Of a DNA stretch of 64,000 bases, positions 15,210 to 48,734 are shown piece after piece. A program made the position numbers and the translations under genes. The number at the start of each line of letters is the position of its first letter. Position 1 is the first letter of the stretch. The notes below the pieces were generated by a model. It was not told where the DNA came from and did no database searches. It saw only the letters and a list, made by a program, of their open reading frames with translations. Origin of the DNA: Cloeon dipterum (taxonomy: Eukaryota; Arthropoda; Insecta; Ephemeroptera; Baetidae); NCBI RefSeq assembly GCF_949628265.1, contig NC_088790.1:4344545-4408544 (forward strand), read 5' to 3'.

Positions 15210-18200
15210 TCATTTAATCAATTCAACATCAAACTGCAAAGGAAATTCGCTGTCGTTTTCTAGCTGTCGAGAAATCTGAGCGTGTTGCCAAGCACAAGTT
15301 CCACTTCCTCCAGTCAAATCTGCCTTGATTGTAATTGCAGAGCATCCAGCAAGTTCACTAGTTTTAAACGTTGTTTGACCTGTTTAATTGGACACAGTGA
15401 GTGAACCAACTCTCTTTAAAGTTAAAATTATTTCCTACCATGCGGCACCATAAAACATAAATCTGGGTTCTCCCCACAAATCTTCCAGCGAATTTTTCCA
15501 CTATCAAACGTCGCTGCTGGCAAGGTCAATTCTACACCTCCTATTTTGTGTGATTTGGGCACTTCAATCCGCCATACTAATGAGCCATCATCAGACACTG
15601 CTCCTTCTGAATAGATAGAGATAAATTAAATACAATTAAAACGCATTTTTTCTTGCAATGCAACTGCATTTTAAATTTTATCATTTTTTAATTCAAATGA
15701 TTTTTCGTTTTCACACTTGCGAAATGTGTTTTGGGTAAATTGAACGGCTTTTAGAGTTTTATTTTTAATCAGCTTCCCGATTAATATGCCAAGATTAATA
15801 GCTGCTGAGTTACAAAGCCAAACTCATGCTCCAGCTGAGCCATTATTTGATAATTGAAATTCAAGTACCTGTTCTGGCCAAATACACCATTTTCCAATCC
15901 CTCTCCACCTTCCTGGCAATGTTGATTGCAGACATGACGCCACTGGCCCAACCATTCATCTTTTCCTCTGTACCCTTAACATAAAGATTCTGGGCAGCTG
16001 AGAATTTGATCTGCATGCGTCCAGCTTCAAGTTCTTGAGCGTTTGGCTTCCAAACCCAATTTGAATTAATTTGCCCCGTTTCCTTTCTAAGGTGATCATA
16101 TAAATATTTCTATTTGCATTCAAGCTTGGATAATTGTATACCTGTTTCGTCTCCACTCATCCGACCCAGATATCCTTCCTTGGGTTTCTGTGTTTTTGAG
16201 AACTCTGTGACTCCCAGGAACAGAAATCATAGCCATCAATTCATTTATCTGTCTATTCTGCAGAAATGCTTTCCGGGCAGAGGACACCTTCTCTTGCAAT
16301 CGGTAGCGCAGAACATTTAAAAGGTTCTAGAAATTTGTTATCACATAACCTTAAAAAACACACACGACTTAAAAACAAACCTGTAGCTGTTCTTCAGTGC
16401 AAAGGTTCCTCCTGTTCATCACAACCTTCACAGGCTCTTGTGTATATTTCCAAGTCACGTCTTGGACGTCATCCCTTGAAAATGCGATCACATAATTCAG
16501 CTTTTTGCCCCAGCCTGCCTGGTAGGTGTAAGGGGAATCCATGATGGCTTCACAGGCGTCACAGTGGATCCACCGCTGCTGGGTCACTGACCACACCTCA
16601 GTCCAAACGTGGTCTGTTTCGTCGTGAACTAACCGAGCGTCCATGTTGAGCGCCCTAACAACAGCATAGTTAACCAGAGTAAGAAATTAATTTATGCAGA
16701 CATTTTATAAATGGTCTGCAATTGGACCCTAATTGGAAGTCACCAAGAAGTTCAGGAACAGGGTAGACAAAAAACTGTTTTATTCTGTTTTTTTTTTCAA
16801 TTTTGTGCATTTTTCTGAAACACTTGTTTTTGTTATAGAAGATCAAAATATTCTCGTGGATGACCAAAAAATAGGGATTTTTACAAACTCGGTTTTACCA
16901 AAAGACTGAATATTTTAACTTTTGACCATCGTAATTTTCCCAAAATTTCTGACTTTTAAGGCGCAAAATGTGACCTTTTTGGGGGTAAATCCGGAAAACC
17001 CCAAAAATGAGTTATTTATTTACAGCTAGTATTTGCGCAAAACACCAGTAGTGCATTTTAGCGCCTTGTAAAATTGGTTAATCCTGCTCAGGAATCCCCT
17101 GATGTGCCCAAAATCACTTTCCTGGCCACCCTGATGACTTTCAAAGTGCTAAATTGCACATTTTCTTAAAGCTTCCAACTTCGCCGTTCTACCGGTGTTC
17201 AGGCCTTGCAGATCGAACAAATACAGAACCCATCAGGTGTTATTAATATGGCTACACGTGATATTTAACAATATCCATCGCTTGAGAGCTACCCTGACGC
17301 CAGGGTTTGATGTCTTGCCTGCTCTGATGGTCTTATCTGACCTCAAAAGTGACTCCCAGCAAGCTCCGAGGGTAACATTAATTTTAATTTTCCCTCTTTT
17401 CGACCGAATTAAAAATAATAATTGCACTTTTTACTAACATTTACCATAGTATCTCAAAAACTAAGAGTTTCACTCACTGAAATATTCTATGCATGTTGCA
17501 TACACTTACAGCAACATTTTATCTCACTTGGAAGAAAAATAAAGAGGCTCAGATCTTTAAGAGATTATTCAAAATTTAATAAAAGACTAAAGAAACACTA
17601 AAAAATTCCAAAACATTTTTGCAAATATGAAAGTTGTTAAACATCCATCGTTTCAAATTCAATTTGAAATTCAACATGGCAGTACAATCAGGTGATGATG
17701 TTCTCACATGCACCCCATCTGATCACAAAATTACAAAAAAGAAGTTAGAATTCAAGAAAATCTCAATTTTCCCTGATCCTGAGAAAACGGCCATTTCGTA
17801 ATTTTAATTTTTATAAAACATGTTTTTTATTATTTTGTTGAGTCAAGAAATTTATGGAGTTTGTCTAGCATACCTGCATATCAGGGTGAAGCAGTTAGCC
17901 CACTCTCCGCATCGGCCCCTGCGAGTCTGCAGCAGTATTGCAGGGTTGTTGTAGCGGTGAAACGGTGTTTCATGACCAGAAGGACAAACATACAGCTCAG
18001 TTCGGCCAGCTTCCTAAAGAATATCATAATTTAATATGCATACTTATTACATTTTTAAAATTTGACAAAAAAAATAAAGCTTTTCAGAAAATGTAAAAAT
18101 TTTTGAAAATCCTTTATATTTTTAATTGAAATATTATAAAAATGAGAAAAATAAAAATTTTCTCAGGCTGCTGTTTTGAGAAAATTGGTTTACAATTTTG

Positions 18201-19294
18201 CATGCTAATAAAGTGGCTAGCATAAATTGTCTCCTTAATGTAAAATCATTTATCTACTTCACAGTTTAGGGACTTTTCCTCTAGATTTGAACATTATAAA
18301 CTCAGAAAGTTCAAAGCTACATTCAATAATGTAACATTTTCTAAATTTTTCTCCCATTAAGCTCTACTACTTAAAATGAATTATTCACTCACATTTATTT
18401 AAATCCCCCCAAAAAGTTACCTTGAGATGCTCTGGCTTTTTACTCATGCCAACAGGGCTGGTTTTTGCTTTGCATTGGATGCAGTCAGGATGGTCAACCC
18501 AGGAAAAAAACTCGTACTTGAACCATTGAAGTAACTCGTAAAGCAGTAAATCCGGGAGACCTTTATCTTCTGCCTCCTCAACGCCAACTTTTTCTGATTG
18601 ATGGTCTCGCAGGGTCTTTTGAGCTCTGACCCACAATTCCTCTACTGGAACCACTCTCCTGGCTTTGTCCTGCATGGCTTTGCTCTCGTACTGCAGGACT
18701 TTGTGGGCGTAGGATTCGATTGAGCGTAAAAATGCCGGGCTCTGTCAGCAGGAACGTTAAATTTCAGCAAAATATTTAAAAAGACACTACCATTGAGCTA
18801 GTAATTGGATGGAATGTGGGGATTATGTAAGAATCTTCAGTCAGTGGTTCTTCAGCAATTTTTATAGCAGACGTCGACGCAACAGCACCGCCAGATTGTC
18901 TGGGTTTTGATTTAGAAGCATCGATTTTACTCTGCAGTATAGCCAGTTGGTCCCTTATTGATTTCAGGTCATTCAATGGCGTGGACATTGCCAACACAAG
19001 ACTGTCATCGCCCTAACACAGCAATAATAATTAAATTAATTATGCTATGTAGTTTATTATCATTTTAAATTGAGCGAAACAAACCTCGTCAAACCCCATT
19101 TCGAAAAGACATTGCATGGCACCGCTGGCGGGTAGCAATTTTTCAGATACACTCTTGTTTGCCAATTTGAGACGCCTGTACTTGATGTCCCTCGGGTTGT
19201 TTAAAATGTTGTCAGCGACTGTCATCAGTAGACGAACCGCTGTTTCGTAAACGTCTCTCGGGTTGTCTTCCAACTGTTCGACGCCCCTCATCAT
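15210..19294 (-). CDS. Pngl: Peptide-N-glycanase (NGLY1/Pngl), 9 coding exons
   Basis: Cytosolic amidase that removes N-glycans from misfolded glycoproteins exported from the ER, before proteasomal degradation. Exons: 19294-19085, 19012-18791, 18741-18421, 18013-17874, 16654-16381, 16326-16142, 16086-15869, 15606-15439, 15379-15210; 635 aa. Residues about 8-95: PUB domain ([18 protein letters not shown]). Residues about 190-345: transglutaminase core with [10 protein letters not shown] and [10 protein letters not shown]. The triad is Cys286, His313 (DHVWTEVW) and Asp330 (WIHCD); the 27 and 17 spacings equal those of mouse NGLY1. The C-terminus is the PAW carbohydrate-binding domain ([29 protein letters not shown]). 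The start is the first of two adjacent ATGs in exon 2. A leader exon ending at 19368 (GTGAG/GTATTACC) lies upstream; its own ORF runs into a stop after splicing. The second Zn-binding Cys pair looks altered (CPSGH). Confidence 0.96.
16655..17873. other. PNGase intron 4 (1.2 kb), no gene seen
   Basis: AT-rich intron. The ORFs at 17195-17437 (plus) and 17233-17427 (minus) overlap one repeat (family D, 17290-17370) and show no family similarity. Confidence 0.7.
17290..17370 (+). repeat. Dispersed repeat family D, copy 1
   Basis: CTGACGCCAGGGTTTGA followed by TGATGGTCTTATCTGACCTC and GACTCCC. The same words in the same order occur at 28185-28265. Confidence 0.5.
18105..18330 (+). repeat. Dispersed repeat family A, copy 1 (PNGase intron 3)
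   Basis: Family consensus, in order: CTGAGAAAAT..GGC, a GCAAANTTTGCATGCTAAT block, GTCTCCT, GTAAAATCA, and a TTTTTCCTC block. This copy has TTTTGAGAAAATTGGTTTAC, TTTTGCATGCTAATAAAG, TTGTCTCCTTAATGTAAAAT and GGGACTTTTCCTCTAGATTT. Confidence 0.6.
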
Positions 19295-19368
19295 GAGCTG
19301 CAAAAGTCAGCAAATATTTATGTTTTTATGGTTTTTGCGACCAGATTAATGGATCATTTGGTAATACC

Positions 19369-20576
19369 TCACTATTTTAGTTTGAGGGGACACAAGCTTC
19401 AAATTCAAACCAAATTCTTCCTCCTGATTTGAAGCCCTTGATGTTCTTGCTCCTTGAATTTTTACACTCAGCAAAATTGTATTGGTGTACAGGACACGCC
19501 CCCTTATGTGACTTGCAGCCGGCCGCCAGAGTGGCATGTTGATTTGCCTTCAACGCGCGGTATCTCGTTATTCGGGAAATTCGTCAAGAATTGCTGTTCA
19601 TGTTCCCGAGATGAAATTTGATACCATTATTTAATTTAATTAAAATTATGTATATCAAAAGAGAGGAGCGCGTTTAGTAAATAATCAAAAGTAAAAATTT
19701 CCAACAAACCATACTGCGATTTTACCGATTTTACTGTCACCAGAGGATCAAATCACATTAAATTTTCGATATTTTCTCTAAATTTTATAGTACATAAATG
19801 AAGGGTAATAGTATAATCTGCTGCTGGCAAGGTGTGACGTAAACAGTTCGTTCTTCTTTGTTAAGCATTTTTTGTCGTTGATACAGGTTAAATTTTAGAT
19901 TTTGTTAAATCTAACGGGAAACATGATTTTTCGCTCAATTTAGATTCCATAGTAAAGGCGATCTATCCAATGGCGTGAGAATTTCAAGAAAAATTTTCCT
20001 AAATTGGATAGTGAATCGTAAATTTGCAGTGAGGAGACAGTGTTCGCCGCTTCAATAGTGTGCAAACTTTTGAGCCGATTTTTGGAAAAATTATAGAATA
20101 TAGGGTGAACGATATTTTTTTCCAGAATATCCACTTTTAAAATTAAACAAAAAATTATGATAGTTTGAAATTTTCAGCAAAAAGAAATAATTTAAGAGAC
20201 GCAGCAAAGAGATGTAAAAATTGATACAAACGATTGTAGGCTTTGTGTTGCATAATTACGCTTAATTAATTATTAATTCATTCAAAATGAAATATTCATT
20301 AGAAAAAATATTATAGACGCATTATTCCTTATAATTAATTTTTTTATTATATATCAACTTCTATTAACCTCCCGATTAATCTGGGGTTTTTATCGTTTAA
20401 ACACTACCTAAATTTGATAATTTAATAATTTTAAGGCTTGAAAATTGGAAAATTAAATTAACCTCATAAAAATTGCAGAATTAGCAAACAATACAGTGAA
20501 AGAATTGCGAATTCTTATATATATAATGGCTCTCGTTACACAGGGAAGCTTTTTTGCACTACAACACGTACTATTT
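19369..20576. other. Intergenic: PNGase leader and upstream region, to the SLC26 3' end
   Basis: The first 200 bases or so hold the PNGase non-coding leader exon (from 19368 upstream). The remainder is AT-rich and I see no feature in it. Confidence 0.6.
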
Positions 20577-20582
20577 TTTATT
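20577..20582 (-). terminator. Poly(A) signal of the SLC26 gene
   Basis: AATAAA on the minus strand, about 60 bases after the TAA stop. Confidence 0.55.
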
Positions 20583-20640
20583 AGATTTTCAAATGGAAAA
20601 TTTTCTCGATTGTACCGATTGCGATCGTAAAAATAAAGAT

Positions 20641-23600
20641 TTACGCAAGGTTGGCTCGATTTTGAGTGTTTTTGTTCACTTCGTTCAGTTCATATCTTCG
20701 TGCCATAAGAGATTCCAACCTCCTCCATCCCATGAGGACCCTAGCGCCGTGAACCACGGCGTCATGCACCGACGTGAACACGTGCACAGCGTCATCGCCC
20801 TCGAACAGCTTCCACTCTTTCATGCGATCAAACTCATTGTCTTTGAAACATAAATCAATTGATATAGAGAATTATTAATTATGCAAATCACCTGATCCGC
20901 CGGCGATGCAGACAGTGATGTCGATCTGCTTGTAGTCATGGGCCAGCGATTTGATCATGTCTGACCCAGCAGGGTCTATGTTGTTCATTGCGGAGAGGTC
21001 GAGGATGATGCACCAGATTCGGTTTGGATCTGCAACTATGTTGCTACTATGCTCCATGCTGTAGATTTCATAGCCTCTGTTTGGAATAACAGGTGTTTGC
21101 TGGAAAAAAGGGTGACACAATAAGGGTGGTAAATTGATAAAAAAAAAAGAATTTTCAGTATTTTCCCCGGATATATAGTCAATTTTTTGGATTTCTCTCG
21201 CTAAGCCCAATCAAACTAACATCAAATTTGATGTCCTAAGTGAAGGCAACATTAGCTATTTTTTCGAAAAAATTACTGTATCATCGAGAGACACTCTGCA
21301 GTCGTAATAATCCCATTGTTAAATTTTTAATTTAATATGAGCCAATTTTAAGTTGAATATAATTTTAATTATAATAAACAGAAGCATTGCGGCTAAAAAA
21401 TTTAGCTGCGGTGGTATTTGGAATAATTCAAAATCTGACGTTTTGAGGCGTATGAATTCAGGTGGTGGGCATCAAGAGCGAAATTTAACTCCTTTTTTAT
21501 AAAAACAAAGCTGTATGTCACTAAGATATTTTGGATATTTTGTATCTACAGTACCTGCTCCAATTCATTTTGCATCGCTTGCTCAGCAGCGATCGCAGCC
21601 TCTTTACGTCTTCTAGACTCTCTCTTCGGGTCGATTTCCGTCAATCTGATCACCTCATCTCTGAAACTGTACCTTGTGGCAAAATTCAAGCCTCCGCGGT
21701 AGTGCACAATTTTTAGTCCTGGCACTTCTTTTGCCTATAGTAAAATTACCAGTTTTATTTTAGTTTTGTGCACAGAAGTGTTTCAAAATTTTTTTTTTAC
21801 AATCTTATTTAACCTGTGTTTATTTAGCCTTTAATTATTTAAAAATCATTCGGTATTGTTTTTTAACAGGTTAAAATCATTATAAAATCGCAATCTTACC
21901 ACTTTGTATCGATCTTTGTCGAGATAGTAGTCGGTGTTGGGCACCCGTCCCAACAAGCACGTGTCCGCTTTGAGACTTTTCATGAAAATAGTGCCCGCCG
22001 AGAGAATAAATCCCATGACCAGGCCAACGTCCACGTCAAAGACGACAACCATGAAGAAGACTATCAGCCAATAGATGCCATCGATGTGCGAGCGGCGCCA
22101 GAAATCGGGCATCTCCAACACTTTTGCAAAAACGCCAAAGAGGGTGGTGACAATGATGGACGCCAAGATGGCCTGAAAAAACGAAAAATTGGAAAAAAAT
22201 TTGTTAAATTTTAATAAATAAAAAATTACTTTCGGGAGTGTTTCAAAGAGAGTTGCGCACGAGAATACAACAATAATCATGAAGAGACAGGAAACGAGGC
22301 CAGTGACCTGGGTTTGGCCCTTGCAGTCCCTGACGAGCACGCTTCTCGATAGAGAAGAACTGAATGTTATGCAGGAGAAATAGGAGCCGAACAAGTTGCC
22401 GACGCCCTAAAGAAATATATTCAAAATTATAAAATTAATTGCGATTTATTTCAGCCAAAAATGGTAAATTGGCATGAGGTCAAAGCAATCTCAGCGCAAT
22501 TTACACCAGCAATGAGTTCATTCCTATGGTAGATTGCCTGATAAAACATTTATGGGTTCTATATGGGACAATTTTTGGAGCACTCAGATATATCACAATC
22601 AGCAGCTCATTTCCCTCTGTGGTGCAATTAAAAAAATAAGGCGTGCTTTGGATTCCTCTCAGCAAATCTAAACGAACTATCAACACCAAATGTGAGATTA
22701 ATTTTTTCTAATTTAAATTTTGGAAAAATGCTCAGGATTTTAAAAATGTGGTTTAAAATTGTCCTAAAATATGTGTGAACCTCTATGAAATTTTCAGAGT
22801 GGTGTCCATTTAAATTTTCGATAAATTCCACTGCAAAAATGTAAAAACTCAAATTTTCCGTGTTGTTAATTATTTACAACTCCAAATTTTGGATTCTTAC
22901 CATCACAAATGCAACAAATAACCCCCGTAAGACTCGTAAAGTGTTTAGGGGTTGCTATAGCTATTTTCTTACCATTGCAAGTAGTTCTTGATTGGGATCA
23001 ACTACGTAATCTTCCCCCTCAGCCATGACCTGTGCCATGGACATGGAAACTGCGAACGCGACAATCGACGTCACAAAGCTGTCCACCAAAAGCAGATTTA
23101 AGAGCTTGAAGTAGTGCGGCTTTATCGGTAATGGCAAACTGAAAGCAAAAAATTAACGCTGTGAAACTTTGCCCAAATTGCGTGAATTTTGATTTTGTGT
23201 GACAAAAAAGCAATTAGAAAATCAGCTAGTTTTAGGGAATTTCCGAATTAAACTCTGAATCAAAGGCCAAACATGACGAGGAGTGTATGAAAAATAAGTA
23301 GCACTAGATTTTTATTAAATAATGTTTGGCCATCTCGTACATTAAATACTTTCATATTTTTGCAAAATGAAGGAAACCCCCGCAAAAAGTCGGATATTTG
23401 CGAACTCTACTTACCCGTAGGGAATTTTTCCAACTTCACGTATTTCACAATTCTCTGGCAGGTCAAATGAAGAGGAGACGACTATACCGACCACCACTAA
23501 GATCAGCTCGATGGGGATTGGAATATGAGTATATTTTTTTAGCCACGGCTGAAATGGGCATCAAAATTAAATGATTTGCCGGGAAAACCTGAAAATTGTT

Positions 23601-25272
23601 TCTAGTGTGAAATAGCAAGTTGTTCCTTTCGTGTATTATTGAACATTGAACTGGATTATTTATTCGAATGTGAAATTTTTAGAAAAAATTAAGTACCACA
23701 TTCACCACATTCTCGTACTCTGGTATGAATTTTGTTTTGGTTAAAAAATACTGCCTCTGCTTGTTCCAAATTTTTACTAATCCTGAGTAAATCCACGCAG
23801 TGCAGAGCCATTTCGTAAATGTTTTAGCTTAAAAATTATTTGTATTGCTGATTCCAGTCTCACCTTAAGGACAAAAGCGGTGAAAACCAGCAAGGATATA
23901 GAAATTGCCGAAATGACGATCGCTACAAGCATGGTGGACCTCGTTTCCGGCGTTGAGTTCCAAATCTTTTCAGCAATACCACCGTAGGTCTGCGGGATAA
24001 GGACTGGTTAAAATCCTAGGCTATTCGTGGCCAGATAAACTCACGTATGGCAAGTTGAAAATGCCGTGGTAGGCTTCCACGTTGACGCCGATAATCTCTT
24101 TTAATTGCAGCGTTAAGATGTGCACGCCCGCTCCTGTGAGGAAACTGCTGACCAAACCGTCGGACATAAAAGTGAAAATCACGCCCAGACGAAGCGCATA
24201 GAGTAGCAGCTATTCGCAGGACAGAAAAATAAAATTAAAATCTCAGAGATAATTGGCCCATTAGTTTACTCCGAATAACTGATGAATTTAACGAATTAAA
24301 TAAAAATTGAGATATAAGATTTTATCTTGTACGACTTGTAGAGGAAGAATAAACACCAATTATGTTAAAATGGTTATAGCCAGGTTAATTAGAGAAGTTA
24401 TAACCATTAAAATTGGTTTTGTTACTTAATTTTTGCACTTTTTAGTAAATTTTGAGCCATTTGAAGTTAGCATATAATTACCTGCCAAATTGCGCAGTAG
24501 AATGTCATAGATGTGGCAACTTCCATATTAGTAAACATTTCCTTGACAAGTGTATCGGTGCCATTGACTTCTTTGTAGACTTCATACACGTAGTTAGGGT
24601 TCATTGCGAATTTAGCCACAGTTTTGCCCACCAGCAAGCAGATGACAGCGAACATGCCTATGGCAGAGAGGCTTATTTCAACTTTCTAAATTGTATCATT
24701 CTGATGCTGGACATACCCATTGAGTTGTGGCGGGATGTGCTGAGCATGAAGTAGGGGATCATTGGAAATATTGACATGTACAACCCGACAGCTGGAGGAA
24801 CATTTGCAATGAGAGCGTAGCCTAAGCCTACGCAGTTATTTAATTTTAATATTTAAATTTTATTAATAATTTTTAAATTTGATCTACCCTGAGGTATTTG
24901 CAACATTCCGATGGAGAGGCCAGCCACCAAGTCGTTGGGTCCATTTTTCCTCCAGTCATATTTTGGCAGCCAATCAATTATTGGAATCGTTCGCTTGACA
25001 AAGTTCAAAAGTATTTCTTTGTCGACCTGCCAATCCCCGAATTCTGGCAACAACATATAGGTTATATATTTAATCAAATTGAATCCGTCCAAAATTGTAA
25101 ATATACACACACGACTGCACTTAAATTCATATCCCTGGATCGATAGTTTAAAAAATATGTAAAAAAACTCACCTCTTTCTTCTTTTTTCTCATAGTCGAA
25201 ATTCCGTTGAAAATCTTCCTTTGAAATCGCTGACGGTTCATCCTTGGTCGCACTGTGTGTCGACGATTCCAT
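20641..25272 (-). CDS. SLC26/SulP anion transporter, prestin-like (13 coding exons)
   Basis: Multi-pass plasma-membrane anion exchanger or channel of the SLC26 family (substrates such as sulfate, chloride, oxalate, bicarbonate; not determinable here). Exons: 25272-25173, 25043-24888, 24827-24717, 24657-24482, 24209-24045, 23989-23864, 23548-23415, 23138-22973, 22406-22230, 22172-21900, 21734-21555, 21099-20892, 20840-20641; 723 aa. The acidic N-tail is followed by the SulP core: DLVAGLSIGMLQIPQG, GYALIANVPPAVGLYMSIFP, LSTSRHNSMG, FLTGAGVHILTLQLK, then FSSSLSRSVLV. The last third is the STAS domain: IVHYRGGLNFAT, a Glu/Arg/Ala-rich insert (RRRKEAAIAAEQ), and WCIILDLSAMNNIDPAGSDM. The ATG at 25272 (GAAATGG) is preferred over an out-of-frame ATG five bases upstream. 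Closest in style to insect Prestin, not proven. Confidence 0.94.
21175..21240 (+). repeat. Dispersed repeat family C, copy 2 (SLC26 intron)
   Basis: Contains TGGATTTCTCTCGCTAAGCC and then AAACTAACATCAAATTTGAT and GTCCTAAGTG, matching the inverted copy at 48105-48205. Confidence 0.5.
22490..22700 (+). repeat. Dispersed repeat family C, copy 3 (SLC26 intron)
   Basis: Contains AAAATAAGGCGTGCTTTGGA, then TTCCTCTCAGCAAATCTAAA and TCAACACCAAATGTGAG. The upstream portion (GGGACAATTTTTGGAGCACT) also matches copy 1 at 12278 onward, so the full unit is longer than 120 bp. Confidence 0.55.
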
Positions 25273-27309
25273 TTCATCCAAGAGTTAACTTAAAAGTGCG
25301 TACTTTCCCCAAATGACATGTTAGTTTGAGGTGCTATTTAATTGTTTGTAGATCCTTTAACGATGTTTCTCTGAAGATAATGCACAGTTAATGTTTTATT
25401 TTGTCATCCAGATTGCCCATTTATTTGACAAAATTGTTAAATTATGATTAAGTTGATTTATCTCCCTATTAAATTCAATTAAAATATTTCTCACGGGCTT
25501 TTGGAGTTGTGTTTATTTTTTTCGTTATCTATATTGTCCATTCATTAAGCAATATGAAATAAATAACTATTCAACCAAACTTACTATTTTTCCATTTCTT
25601 TATTAATTTTTCATACAGTATTTCCACCAAAGGAACCAGCCCAAAGGTACAGTTCGAAAAATTCTGTAGATAATATCAAGACAATTTGTTGCTAGGGATT
25701 CCAACCGTCAATATAGGTATTTTTTCAATAAATTGACCCGCTGCTCCAGCATCAAAATAGATTTTTTGCTTTCAATCAATTGATTTTTCAGATATCAGAA
25801 ACAAAGAAGGGTTTATTTTAATTTGAATTTTTCAACAATGTAAAATGGATGGGTTATTCGAGACATTTTAGGAAAATTGAGGTACGATTCTCTGTTTCGG
25901 GATGACAATAAAGACGGTTGGAAACTTGCAGTCCTTCTATAATCCTGGAAAATGTAAATAATTCATGTGCACAGATTTATTACCAATATTTTTACAGTGA
26001 GACTCTGACTTTTTGAATAAACTTTAATTAAATTTGATGAGACCAACAAATATTTGGCTTTTTCAAGGTGACACAAAGTCACCCTCCCAAATCTGTGTAA
26101 CCTATAGAAATGGAAAAGCCATTATTTACCATTTTCAATTTTAATTAATTTCTACACTCTGTGCGTTTACAATGAGTATTACACATAATATTAGTTTGAA
26201 CAGTCAATTTTAGACAAATAGTTTTAACTGAAAATATTTTTAAGATATTGCCAAGTAGCTGCACGCATATTTAATTCCATGTGTGAATGATTTGTTTGAG
26301 ATAATTTTCCTTACCCACCCTTTATTGTCATTGATTTTCACTTACTTGTAGGAAAATGAAAGGTGTAGCCGCTTGAATGTGGAAATATCAAAATTAATAT
26401 TTAAAATGCGCCTGCGTGCAACAAAATCGCCCCTGCCTCTATTATTAGAGATATTGCTGCGCGCTGACTTTTATTTCAATGTTTGGGCTGGATGTTACCT
26501 TGAGTTAATTGTATTTGTGTCTGATTTGTTCTACATAGGATAATACACTCTTCTTCATATTACATAGATTGAGTTTTGTCACTCTGTTAATATTATTTTA
26601 AGGAAGTTACACATTAACAGTTAAATTTTTGGTATCACAATGAGATAAGATTATAGTATAGCTTTTCAACGGCACGTTTTCAGTCACAGTATAATTATAC
26701 AATTCTCCTAGTAATAACAAAGAATATTCATAACGTCCTTTGAAGAATAGCAGTAAAGCCCAAATATATTGGTCGAGATAATAAGGTAAAGCACGGCGCA
26801 TACACCACAATGACATTGTACAGTTTGTAGTGTATCTACTTAGAACAGAATATTAATTAAATTTTTACAAGTAATAAATAACACACACACAGTTTTGTGT
26901 CACTTGAAAAAATTCAAGTAGACCATTTAGAAAAGTGATATATTTATATTTCAAGTGCAGGGTCAGTTTCTTTTACAGCATAATATATATTATAGAGTGT
27001 ATTCATCCAAGGGGAGTGCACCTTTTAATCCAAAAATCATAATTTAAAAGTCAAAACTTGTTTTAAAAAATATTTCACTGTCACAATTTATTGACAGTGG
27101 TCGGAAATTTTTTAAATCTGCTCAGCGAGACGAATCTAATGATGTGCCATATTTTCAAACTTTGCATCAGCTATATAAATTTCTTCCAAAATTTCCAATT
27201 TGAGAAAATCGCGTGATTTTAGTTGAGTTTTAATTTTTTCCAAGCATGTTTTCCTTATATCAAGCTTTGTTTTGAATTTTTTGCTAGTAAACGCACAAGT
27301 GTCAACGCT
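25273..27309. other. Intergenic: SLC26 upstream region and Syt12-like downstream region
   Basis: 2.0 kb, AT-rich. It must contain the SLC26 promoter and first non-coding sequence, but no clear core element is visible. A short ORF at 26607-26816 (minus) has no family similarity. Confidence 0.6.
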
Positions 27310-27315
27310 TTTATT
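27310..27315 (-). terminator. Possible poly(A) signal of the Syt12-like gene
   Basis: AATAAA on the minus strand, about 63 bases after the TGA stop. Longer 3'UTRs cannot be excluded. Confidence 0.35.
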
Positions 27316-27377
27316 TTTCGGATTAAAAGGTGTTCTCTGCTTGTCAGTATTATTTTATAGAATATTTGGCCCACATC

Positions 27378-48734
<21,357 letters not shown>

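Noticed and set aside
19346-19537. 63-aa ORF just upstream of PNGase
   Set aside because: It lies in the leader exon. After splicing at 19368 to the exon at 19297 its frame meets a stop (TGA), so it is not the PNGase N-terminus; at most an upstream ORF.
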